Assembly (NCBI GenBank): GCA_013696525.1
Contig: JACCYK010000569.1
Span: 1 to 6,110 of the forward strand
Length of the DNA stretch: 6,110 bases
Origin: Chloroflexia bacterium
GTDB lineage: Bacteria; Chloroflexota; Chloroflexia; Thermomicrobiales; UBA6265
Direction: 5' to 3'
Position numbers and translations under genes: made by a program. The notes below the pieces were generated by a model. The model made no database searches and was not told the origin of the DNA. It saw nothing but the letters and a program-made list of their open reading frames with translations. Shown here one piece after another: positions 1-5,149 of the stretch. The stretch's first letter is position 1. Each line of letters opens with the position of its first letter.

Positions 1-300
1 GTCTTGGCCTGTGCCCGCTTGCTCTTACGCGACCCAGATCTGGTCATCCTAGACGAGCCATCATCGAAGCTCGATCCCGCCACGGAGCGACTGGTCCACC
101 AGGCCCTCGGCCGGCTCCTCACCGGCCGCACCGGCATCATCGTGGCGCACCGGCTTTCGACGGTTGCCTTCGCTGACGACATCCTGATCCTGGAGCGGGG
201 CGAGGTGCTTGAGCACGGTCCGCGCCTCACCCTCGCCGCCGCTCCTACCTCTCACTATTCGGCAATGCTGCGCCTCGCCGCCGGGGAGGATACCGCATGA
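1..300 (+). CDS. ABC exporter subunit, ATP-binding C-terminal end (partial, 5' truncated by window)
   Basis: Only the last 99 residues lie in the window; the frame is open through the left edge, so the internal TTG and ATG codons are not the start. Numbering from the first codon, the fragment shows Walker B (DLVILDEP, with catalytic Glu at about 19), a D-loop (SSKLD, 21-25) and an H-loop (IIVAHRLSTV, His about 50), followed by the usual short tail. This is the end of a nucleotide-binding domain of an ABC exporter that probably couples ATP hydrolysis to export across the cytoplasmic membrane. The TGA stop overlaps the ATG of the next gene (ATGA), so the two are co-translated and probably assemble as a heterodimer. 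Walker A and the signature motif lie outside the window. Substrate unknown. Confidence 0.93.
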   Translation, partial: VLACARLLLRDPDLVILDEPSSKLDPATERLVHQALGRLLTGRTGIIVAHRLSTVAFADDILILERGEVLEHGPRLTLAAAPTSHYSAMLRLAAGEDTA

Positions 301-2078
301 CATCGCGACCAACCTGGCGATACCTGCTCCAGATGTCGCGCTTTGCCCGCGGGTACAGCGTGGCGCACGCGTTCCTATGGGGTTTGATGAACCTCTCCGT
401 GCTGCTGCCGGGACTCATCGCCCGGTCGTTCTTCGATGCCCTGACCGGGGCCGCGACGGTTCCCAGCGGCACGTCGGGGCTCATCCTGCTGCTGGTTGGG
501 CTGGCCCTCGGTCAGGCCGCGTTGTGGCTGATCGCGGGCTATGTCGAGATCACGTTCCGCTTCCTCGTCAGTGCCCTGCCGCGACGAAACCTCCTGGAGC
601 ACATGCTCAATCGTCCCGGCGCCCTGGCGCTGCCCTACTCGATTGGCGACACCATCAGCCGCTTTCGGGACGATGTCGACGTGGCGGAAGATAGCCTGGA
701 TTGGTCCAACGAGATCATCGGCCAAGGGGTGATCGCCATCCTCGCCTTCGTCATTCTCCTCGCCACCAACGTGGGCATCACGCTGGCCGTCTTCGTGCCG
801 CTCATCCTGGTCATCGCGCTCGCCCAATGGCTCAGCGCCGCGCTTGGCCGCTATCGCGCCGCCAGCAGCCACGCCGCCAGCCAAGTGGCGGGGGCGCTGG
901 GGGACATGCTGACCGCGGTCGAAACCGTGCGCGCCGCCGGGGCCGAGGACCGGGTCATCGCGCACGTCCGCCGGCTCAACCAGCGGCGACAGGCGCTGAC
1001 CATCAAGGACCGGCTGGCGACGCGGATGCTGGATGCGATCAACGTCAACCTGGCCGGGATTGGCACCGGCCTGATCATGCTGCTCGCCGCGAGCCAGCTC
1101 CGCGATGGCAGCCTCACGGTGGGTGATTTTGTCCTCATTGTCTCCTATCTCGGCGTCGTCACCAGTTTCATCTCCGAGCTCGGCCAATATCTGGCCCAGT
1201 TCAAACAGACCACGGTTGCGTTCCAGCGACTGCACTCCCTGATCGGCGAGGCGCCGGCAGCCGCGCTCACCGCGCCGGCGCCGCTTCATCTCCGTGGCCC
1301 GCTGCCATCCGCCGCGCCGGCGGTTGAGACGCGCCCGCGGCCCTTGCGGCTCCTGGCGGCCACCGGGCTTACCTACCACCACCCCGCGACCGGGCACGGT
1401 ATCGCTGACGTCGACCTGTGCCTGCCGCACGGCACGCTCACCGTTGTCACCGGCCGCGTCGGCGCTGGAAAAACAACCCTGTTGCGGACCTTCCTCGGAT
1501 TGCTCCCCCGGGAATCTGGTGAGATCCGCTGGAACGGGGCGCTGATCGAGGATGCCGCGGCTTTCTTCACGCCGCCCCGGGCCGCGTACACGGCTCAAAC
1601 CCCGCGCCTCTTCAGCGACACGCTCCGGCAAAACGTGCTGCTAGGTGTGCCGGACGAGCCGGCGGTCCTCGCGAACGCGATCCACGGCGCGATGCTCGAA
1701 CGCGATATCGTCGCCCTCGCGGACGGCCTGGAGACGATGGTCGGCACCCGTGGCATCAAGCTGTCCGGTGGCCAGGTGCAGCGTGCCGCGGTCGCCCGCA
1801 TGCTGGTACGGGAGACCGGCCTCCTGGTGATCGACGACGTGTCGAGCGCGCTGGACCTTGCCACGGAGCGCGAGCTATGGCACCGGCTGCGCCAGCGGCC
1901 GGGCGCGACCTGCCTCGCGGTCTCGCATCGTCGCGCGGCGCTGATGCGGGCCGATCAGATCGTGGTGCTCAAGGGCGGTCGCGTGGAAGCCCGCGGCTCG
2001 CTTGCCGATCTCCTGGCGACAAGCGCCGAAATGCGCGCCCTCTGGCACGAGACCGACGACCATGAGATGCCGGAGTAA
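297..2078 (+). CDS. ABC exporter, fused permease/ATP-binding subunit (likely heterodimer partner)
   Basis: This complete 593-aa protein has the permease-ATPase layout of type IV exporters (MsbA/TM287-288 class). Hydrophobic segments at about 22-44, 60-85, 140-157, 159-179, 250-266 and 277-300 give six plausible membrane helices. The ATPase domain (about 350-580) has Walker A GRVGAGKTT (386-394), Q-loop Gln434, signature LSGGQ (489-493), Walker B LLVIDD (509-514), D-loop SALD (517-520) and H-loop His544. The catalytic glutamate is replaced by Asp514, as in the degenerate site of heterodimeric exporters, while the upstream subunit keeps Glu. The residue before RGIKLSGGQ is Thr484 where many exporters have Glu. 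The start is supported by GGGGAGGA at 283-290, six bases before the ATG, and by the 4-bp overlap with the upstream subunit. The linker at about 317-350 is rich in Ala and Pro. Substrate cannot be told from sequence; a lipid, peptide or drug is possible. Confidence 0.95.
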   Translation: MTSRPTWRYLLQMSRFARGYSVAHAFLWGLMNLSVLLPGLIARSFFDALTGAATVPSGTSGLILLLVGLALGQAALWLIAGYVEITFRFLVSALPRRNLLEHMLNRPGALALPYSIGDTISRFRDDVDVAEDSLDWSNEIIGQGVIAILAFVILLATNVGITLAVFVPLILVIALAQWLSAALGRYRAASSHAASQVAGALGDMLTAVETVRAAGAEDRVIAHVRRLNQRRQALTIKDRLATRMLDAINVNLAGIGTGLIMLLAASQLRDGSLTVGDFVLIVSYLGVVTSFISELGQYLAQFKQTTVAFQRLHSLIGEAPAAALTAPAPLHLRGPLPSAAPAVETRPRPLRLLAATGLTYHHPATGHGIADVDLCLPHGTLTVVTGRVGAGKTTLLRTFLGLLPRESGEIRWNGALIEDAAAFFTPPRAAYTAQTPRLFSDTLRQNVLLGVPDEPAVLANAIHGAMLERDIVALADGLETMVGTRGIKLSGGQVQRAAVARMLVRETGLLVIDDVSSALDLATERELWHRLRQRPGATCLAVSHRRAALMRADQIVVLKGGRVEARGSLADLLATSAEMRALWHETDDHEMPE

Positions 2079-2252
2079 CCCCGCTGGCCCGCGACTCGTC
2101 GCCACAATCCGGGCAGCGCGGCTTGCGAACTGGATAGCGCCTTCCTGGACCGGTCGGTCAGCCCTCGCTCGCATTCGCGATTTCCCGTATACATGACGAT
2201 CAATCGGCGATATGCTGTTTCCGGTCCTGGCAGGAGCGCCAGAACCAACGAT

Positions 2253-2277
2253 GGGTTGCGCCGTGGGGCGGCGACCC
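2253..2277 (+). other. Hairpin just upstream of the secreted-protein start
   Basis: GGGTTGC at 2253-2259 pairs with GCGACCC at 2271-2277 (one G-T pair). The stem continues with GCC/GGC and a GTGG tetraloop, leaving one bulged G. It sits six bases before the Shine-Dalgarno stretch at 2283-2291. The rest of 2079-2295 shows no convincing promoter. The hairpin could be a 5'-UTR structure or a weak end of the ABC transcript; no T-run follows, so I do not call it a terminator. Confidence 0.4.
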
Positions 2278-2282
2278 GTGGC

Positions 2283-2291
2283 GGAAGGGAG
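2283..2291 (+). promoter_or_regulatory. Ribosome binding site that sets the start at 2296
   Basis: GGAAGGGAG lies 4 bases before ATG 2296. No comparable purine stretch precedes the alternative upstream ATG at 2212, so this site decides the start of the secreted protein and places its signal peptide at the N-terminus. Confidence 0.7.
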
Positions 2292-2295
2292 CACG

Positions 2296-2823
2296 ATGAA
2301 CAGATCCCACCTGATGTTCCGGCGATCGGCCCACCGGGCAGCGGTGACGGTCGTTGCGGCGTTGACCTTGGTCGTTCCCACCGGTCGTGCCCAAACCCCC
2401 GTGGCTGAGACAGCGGGTGCGACGCATCCGGTCCACATTCACACCGGAACCTGTGCCGAGCTCGGCGACGTGGTCGTTCCCCTGAACGATCTCGCCGCCC
2501 CCGAGGGCGAGTTCACCGGTCCCGAATCGGCGGTCGCGGTCACGCTGAGCGAAAACATTGTCGACATTCCGTTGCAGGACATCATCGACGGTGGTCACGC
2601 GATCAACGCGCACCTGAGCAACGACGAGATTGGGACCTACATCGCCTGTGGCGACATCGGCGGCGTGATCACCACGGACGAAGGCGGACGCCAGGAGATG
2701 ATGATCGGCCTTGCCGAGCTGGACGACTCCGGCTACGCCGGCACCGTCTGGTTGGGCCCCAGCGCCGATGGTACCCAGACCGAGGTTTCCGTCATCCTGC
2801 TCGAGCCCGCGGCAACGAACTAG
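2296..2823 (+). CDS. Small secreted protein with HPVHIHTGTC motif, function unknown
   Basis: The 175-aa protein has a basic N-terminus with an Arg pair (FRR, 8-10), a hydrophobic stretch (about 15-27) and a likely signal-peptidase site near Gly-Arg-Ala/Gln (32/33), so it is probably exported. The mature part starts with a Thr/Ala-rich spacer and then HPVHIHTGTCAELGDVV (44-60), with His44, His47, His49 and Cys53. A second conserved-looking block, DGGHAINAHLS (98-108), precedes YIACGDIGG (115-123) with Cys118. Short alternating hydrophobic stretches suggest a beta-rich fold. The clustered His residues could bind metal, and Cys53-Cys118 could form a disulfide; both are inference. I recall similar secreted proteins in Chloroflexota, of unknown role. 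A longer reading from ATG 2212 is open, but AAGGGAG at 2285-2291 and the signal peptide starting at Met 2296 favour this start. No functional link to the ABC genes is visible. Confidence 0.85.
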   Translation: MNRSHLMFRRSAHRAAVTVVAALTLVVPTGRAQTPVAETAGATHPVHIHTGTCAELGDVVVPLNDLAAPEGEFTGPESAVAVTLSENIVDIPLQDIIDGGHAINAHLSNDEIGTYIACGDIGGVITTDEGGRQEMMIGLAELDDSGYAGTVWLGPSADGTQTEVSVILLEPAATN

Positions 2824-2848
2824 CGTTCCAGGGAATACGAACTGAAGG

Positions 2849-2880
2849 GGCAAGGTTCGGGGGAGATTCCGGTCCTTGCC
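2849..2880 (+). terminator. Terminator-like hairpin after the secreted-protein gene
   Basis: GGCAAGG (2849-2855) pairs perfectly with CCTTGCC (2874-2880). A 2x2 internal loop and a further CGG/CCG stem cap an eight-base loop. It begins 25 bases after the TAG stop at 2821-2823. There is no T-run, only TAGTTTC about ten bases later, so it may be a weak intrinsic terminator or a transcript-end stabiliser. Confidence 0.45.
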
Positions 2881-2944
2881 TGATCCCGCGTAGTTTCGGT
2901 TCGACGACGTGGCGCGCGTGCTGGCCAGGTGAGCGAGTTGACGA

Positions 2945-2961
2945 ACCGCGCCGAGCGCGGT
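2945..2961 (+). repeat. Perfect 7-bp inverted repeat in the RraA-like gene leader
   Basis: ACCGCGC (2945-2951) and GCGCGGT (2955-2961) pair perfectly around a CGA loop, 50 bases before the start of the RraA-like gene. TTGACG at 2938-2943 immediately precedes it and resembles a -35 box, but the matching -10 position reads TGGAGC, so I do not call a promoter. The dyad could be an operator or a leader hairpin. Confidence 0.4.
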
Positions 2962-3010
2962 GGAGCGGACCGGGAAGCAGCCTGGCGCAAGGCAAAGGGA
3001 TTAGACGAGC

Positions 3011-3838
3011 ATGATCTTCAACTCGCCGGAGCGCATCGCCGCCCTGACCCCGCACAACCCGTACGAACGGTTCGCCGATGGCCGGCCGCGGGTGCCGGAC
3101 GATATCGTCGAGCGGATGAGATACGTCACCAACGACGAAGCCTGGGGCGTCCTTGAGCGCGGCCACGAGTACCACTTCAGTTTCGAGGGCGGCTGGTACA
3201 ACCTGCATCCCGAGCGGGTCCTCGTCGGCCGGGCGGTAACGGCCCGCTACGTCCCGATCCGCCCCGACCTGAACGACGTGGTCCAGGGCATCGGCGCCAG
3301 CGAAGGGCGGAGCGGCGGCCAGAATACCTGGATCATCGACCAGCTCCAGGCCGGTGACGTGCTGGTGGTGGACGTCTTCGGCAAGATCGAGGACGGCACC
3401 TTCATCGGCGACAACCTGGGCACCACCATTCAGAGCCGGGCCAAGACCGGGCTGGTGGTCGATGGCGGCATCCGCGACCTGGAGCGGGTGTACGAGCTGC
3501 CCGATTTCAACGTCTTCTGCCGCGGCGTCCACCCCTCGGCCATCTGGGAGGTATCGCTGGTCGAGGTCAACGGCCCGATCCGGATCGGCAACGCCACGGT
3601 GCTGCCGGGTGACGTCGTGCTCGGCGCCCGCGAGGGCGTCAGTTTCATCCCGCCCCACCTGGCCGAGGAGGTCGTGGTTCGCTCCGAGGATGTCCGCCAG
3701 CGCGACGTCTTCGGCAAGCAGCGCCTGGCCGAGGGCACCTACAGCTCCGGCCAGATCGACGTCTCGATCTGGGAAGAACGTATTGAGCAAGATTACCGAG
3801 CCTGGGCCACGGCGCTCGGGATCGAGGTCAAGGGATAG
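3011..3838 (+). CDS. RraA-like / HMG-aldolase superfamily protein
   Basis: The 275-aa protein carries the RraA-like core (about 70-235). Landmarks are VLVGRAVTARYVP (70-82), GDVLVVDVFGKIEDG (115-129), GDNLGTTIQSRAKTG (133-147), VVDGGIRDLE (149-158), IRIGNATVLPGDVVLG (190-205) and GVSFIPPHLAEEV (209-221). In characterised RraA-fold aldolases the Arg-Asp after DGG (here Arg155-Asp156) holds the metal-bound substrate, so an aldolase or decarboxylase acting on a keto or hydroxy acid is possible. True RraA (RNase E inhibitor, about 160 aa) is much shorter and often lacks catalytic features, so inhibition of RNase E is unlikely. The N-terminal extension (1-65, with PYERFADGRPRVPDDIVERM) and a C-terminal tail containing GTYSSGQIDVSIWEE resemble a subfamily often labelled dimethylmenaquinone methyltransferase, a historical misannotation. 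AAGGGA at 2995-3000 lies 10 bases before the ATG. It stands alone, with no pathway neighbours to name a substrate. Confidence 0.9.
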   Translation: MIFNSPERIAALTPHNPYERFADGRPRVPDDIVERMRYVTNDEAWGVLERGHEYHFSFEGGWYNLHPERVLVGRAVTARYVPIRPDLNDVVQGIGASEGRSGGQNTWIIDQLQAGDVLVVDVFGKIEDGTFIGDNLGTTIQSRAKTGLVVDGGIRDLERVYELPDFNVFCRGVHPSAIWEVSLVEVNGPIRIGNATVLPGDVVLGAREGVSFIPPHLAEEVVVRSEDVRQRDVFGKQRLAEGTYSSGQIDVSIWEERIEQDYRAWATALGIEVKG

Positions 3839-3858
3839 CGACAGCGGCGCCAATATTC

Positions 3859-3900
3859 GGAACAGAGCACGGCGGTGATCGTCAGTCCGTACTCTGTTCC
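3859..3900. terminator. 14-bp inverted repeat between convergent genes, possible bidirectional terminator
   Basis: GGAACAGAGCACGG (3859-3872) and CCGTACTCTGTTCC (3887-3900) pair over 14 positions with a single mismatch (C3868/A3891), leaving a 14-base loop. The repeat fills the gap between the RraA-like stop (3836-3838) and the toxin stop (3902-3904 on the other strand), starting one base beyond the latter. Position suggests a shared terminator, but neither side has a T-run. A protein-binding or recombination site is the alternative. Confidence 0.5.
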
Positions 3901-3901
3901 A

Positions 3902-4363
3902 TTAGGAATGCGGGGCATCCTCGCCGGCGTGCCCGTGCTCCGGGCGCCAGTACTCGATGTCATCGAAGGGATCGAAATCCCGATCAAAGGTCGCGAGCAC
4001 ATGGTCCGAATTCTCGACGATCGCGACGGACAGGACGTCAACGAACCCGAGCCGCGGCCGTTCACTCCAGAGTTGTAGCGCGCGTAGATAGAGCCGCTTC
4101 TTTCCCGGCGCAAACTTGAGCCCTGTCATACGCACGGCACTGGCAAGATATGCCGCCGCGGCTTCGGCGGTGAGGCTATAGTGCTGCTTCGACGTCAGCA
4201 CGAACGCGACTTCCGCCAGAATCGCTTCTGACGTCGTTGCCTCCACGGCACCCGCTTCAACGCGCGTGAAGAGCGCGGTCGCGGTGGCATTGCGCTCGAC
4301 ATCGACGGCGGTCGTCGGCTCGGCCAACCAGCTCAAGAAATAGTTGGCGTCGAGAAAGATCAT
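3902..4363 (-). CDS. vapC: PIN-domain toxin, VapC family
   Basis: The 153-aa protein is a PIN-domain ribonuclease with all expected acidic residues: Asp5 (MIFLDANYF), Glu51 in ILAEVAFVL (with Glu46 nearby), Asp109 in LGFVDVLSVA, and Asp127/Asp129 in LATFDRDFD. These coordinate Mg2+ or Mn2+ in known VapC toxins, which cut tRNA or rRNA and stop translation until the antitoxin neutralises them. The catalytic set looks intact, so the toxin is probably functional. The length is slightly above the usual 130-140 aa because of a polar tail (HGHAGEDAPHS). Its ATG overlaps the stop of the AbrB-type antitoxin by 4 bp (ATGA) and no strong Shine-Dalgarno is seen, which points to translational coupling. 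It converges on the RraA-like gene. The RNA target cannot be told from sequence. Confidence 0.9.
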   Translation of the reverse strand: MIFLDANYFLSWLAEPTTAVDVERNATATALFTRVEAGAVEATTSEAILAEVAFVLTSKQHYSLTAEAAAAYLASAVRMTGLKFAPGKKRLYLRALQLWSERPRLGFVDVLSVAIVENSDHVLATFDRDFDPFDDIEYWRPEHGHAGEDAPHS

Positions 4364-4635
4364 TGGCGGCGCATCTTCGCAACGACCCGAGCCGCATTTT
4401 CCTCCGTCGCCGCCTCGATGATGTCTCTGAAATCTCCTGGGCTCTCCTTTGAAAAGGCGGGCACGATGCCGCTCAGAGATGCCGCGGTGAATTTGACCGG
4501 CTCGAGAACGACCTGACCGTCGTCGCGCAGAACGAAGGCGATCTTGTCCGGTGTATCGACGCCGAGATGTCGCCGCACGCGAGCCGGAATCGTCACCTGA
4601 CCGCGCCTGGTTACACTCGATACGATCTGTCTCAT
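4360..4635 (-). CDS. vapB: AbrB/MazE-type antitoxin partner of the PIN toxin
   Basis: The 91-aa protein has an N-terminal AbrB/SpoVT swapped-hairpin DNA-binding domain: SSVTRRGQVTIPARVRRHLGV (6-26), then DKIAFVLRDDGQVVLEPV (30-47). The C-terminal half (about 50-91, rich in Glu, Ala and Arg and ending AKMRRQ) is the likely toxin-wrapping segment. It should bind the PIN toxin and repress its own operon. I chose the ATG at 4635 because the AbrB fold begins there and GAGAGGA lies nine bases upstream; the open frame continues upstream but adds only low-complexity Arg-rich sequence. The stop overlaps the toxin start. No good promoter is seen in the 67 bases between this gene and the broken paralogue upstream, so it is probably transcribed from the promoter near 5030. 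Confidence 0.9.
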   Translation of the reverse strand: MRQIVSSVTRRGQVTIPARVRRHLGVDTPDKIAFVLRDDGQVVLEPVKFTAASLSGIVPAFSKESPGDFRDIIEAATEENAARVVAKMRRQ

Positions 4636-4702
4636 GCCATCCGTCCTCTCAACACTGGGGCCGCGGGGCAAGCCCTTGCGCGGCAGCATGCACCGAAACA
4701 GA

Positions 4703-4971
4703 TCACTGCCGCCGCAGCTTCGCCATTCGACGGTCGGCCGCCTCGTCCATGGCCTCCGCGATCTCCTTGTCGAAGTCAACCGAGGCGCCGGGCAACGCGG
4801 GAAGCGTGGCCCTCAGATCCAGCATGGTCAACCCAGGTTTGATGATCGTCGTGCCGCCTTCGCCCAAGACAAAGGCAACCTTGCCCGGTGTCTTGATGCC
4901 GAGTGTCGCCGCACCCTTGCCGGAATCGTGACTTGGCCGAGGCTCGTCACGCTGGCAACAGTCTCTATCAT
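4703..4971 (-). pseudogene. Second AbrB-type antitoxin, broken by a single-base frameshift
   Basis: Reading from ATG 4971, the first frame gives MIETVASVTSLGQVTIPARV RRH and then turns into unrelated Arg/Ser-rich sequence, stopping at 4828 (47 aa). The adjacent frame picks up exactly where homology ends, with LGIKTPGKVAFVLGEGG, and runs to the TGA at 4703-4705, ending AKLRRQ. On the + strand the intact paralogue reads GCCGAGATGTCGCCG (4561-4575), while this copy reads GCCGAGTGTCGCCG (4898-4911). One base is therefore missing between 4903 and 4904. Restoring it gives 89 aa, close to the 91 aa of the intact antitoxin, with an identical block GQVTIPARVRRHLG. There is no slippery heptamer to suggest programmed frameshifting. 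It has no toxin gene of its own. An assembly or sequencing error is the main alternative. Confidence 0.85.
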
Positions 4972-5007
4972 GTCCTTCGTCTCTCTCACCATGTCTGCCG
5001 AACTGCA

Positions 5008-5021
5008 ATGCCTATCGGCAT
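5008..5021. repeat. Dyad in the antitoxin operon leader, possible operator
   Basis: ATGCC (5008-5012) and GGCAT (5017-5021) form a perfect 5-bp inverted repeat around TATC, flanked on each side by TGCA (5004-5007 and 5024-5027). It lies about 35 bases upstream of the broken antitoxin start and just downstream of the predicted -10 box. This is the kind of site where antitoxins bind to repress their own operon. Confidence 0.4.
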
Positions 5022-5023
5022 CA

Positions 5024-5055
5024 TGCATTGTATCATTTTCCGTGCATTGTCTCAT
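5024..5055 (-). promoter_or_regulatory. Promoter/operator of the antitoxin-toxin operon, with 13-bp direct repeats
   Basis: On the - strand ATGAGACAATGCA (5055-5043) and ATGATACAATGCA (5036-5024) are direct repeats identical at 12 of 13 positions and offset by 19 bp. ATGAGA (5055-5050) and TACAAT (5032-5027) also fit a -35 and a -10 box (4/6 and 5/6 matches to consensus) separated by 17 bp. Each repeat therefore covers one promoter element, a layout suited to repression by AbrB-type antitoxin dimers. An alternative -35, TTGACC at 5062-5057, would need GAAAAT as its -10. The surrounding DNA is AT-richer than the rest of the window. Stretch 5063-5110 shows nothing else I can name. Confidence 0.55.
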
Positions 5056-5114
5056 CGGTCAATCGGATGTCCTGAATGGTCGAGATATCCGTTCGTTTCT
5101 CGTCACGCGCTGAC

Positions 5115-5143
5115 TTGACGGCACGAACCAATGTTCGTAGAAT
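5115..5143 (+). promoter_or_regulatory. Sigma70-like promoter for the DUF4287-like/SRPBCC gene
   Basis: TTGACG (5115-5120) and TAGAAT (5138-5143) are each a 5/6 match to the -35 and -10 consensus with an optimal 17-bp spacer. The expected start of transcription is near 5150, giving a leader of about 190 nt before the ATG at 5341. It points away from the antitoxin promoter. Confidence 0.65.
5124..5137. promoter_or_regulatory. lexA box: LexA/DinR-type box inside the promoter spacer
   Basis: CGAACCAATGTTCG is a perfect CGAAC-N4-GTTCG dyad, extended to 6-bp arms by A5123 and T5138. It matches the core of the SOS box recognised by LexA (DinR) in Bacillus and actinobacteria, as I recall that consensus. 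It fills the spacer between the -35 and -10 boxes, where a bound repressor would block RNA polymerase. A chance dyad or a site for another regulator remains possible, since the LexA specificity of this host is unknown. Confidence 0.55.
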
Positions 5144-5149
5144 TGACTT

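Noticed and set aside
375..1631. Long open frame of 418 codons on the - strand opposite the ABC subunit
   Set aside because: It is antisense to a clear ABC exporter gene, is dominated by Arg, Gly, Glu and Asp as expected from GC-rich complement reading, and shows no domain motif.
2212..2295. Upstream ATG extending the secreted protein by 28 residues
   Set aside because: It would bury the signal peptide inside the protein and has no ribosome binding site, while ATG 2296 has a strong one.
2841..2880. GAAGGGGCAA resembling part of a glycine riboswitch
   Set aside because: The other conserved glycine-riboswitch blocks are absent, and the bases are better explained by the GGCAAGG/CCTTGCC hairpin after the secreted-protein gene.
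2938..2966. TTGACG as a -35 box for the RraA-like gene
   Set aside because: The position 17 bases downstream reads TGGAGC, a poor -10 box, and the spacer is taken up by a GC-rich hairpin.
2792..3853. Open frame of 353 codons on the - strand opposite the RraA-like gene
   Set aside because: It mirrors the codon structure of the RraA-like gene and has no recognisable motif; it also spans the terminator-like hairpin region.
4900..4910. Programmed ribosomal frameshifting in the second antitoxin
   Set aside because: No slippery heptamer or downstream stimulatory structure is seen at the frame change, and the intact paralogue reads through the same site in a single frame, so a plain deletion is simpler.
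4634..5113. Open frame of 159 codons on the + strand across the antitoxin region
   Set aside because: The - strand carries two clear AbrB domains here; the + strand product has no coherent composition or motif.
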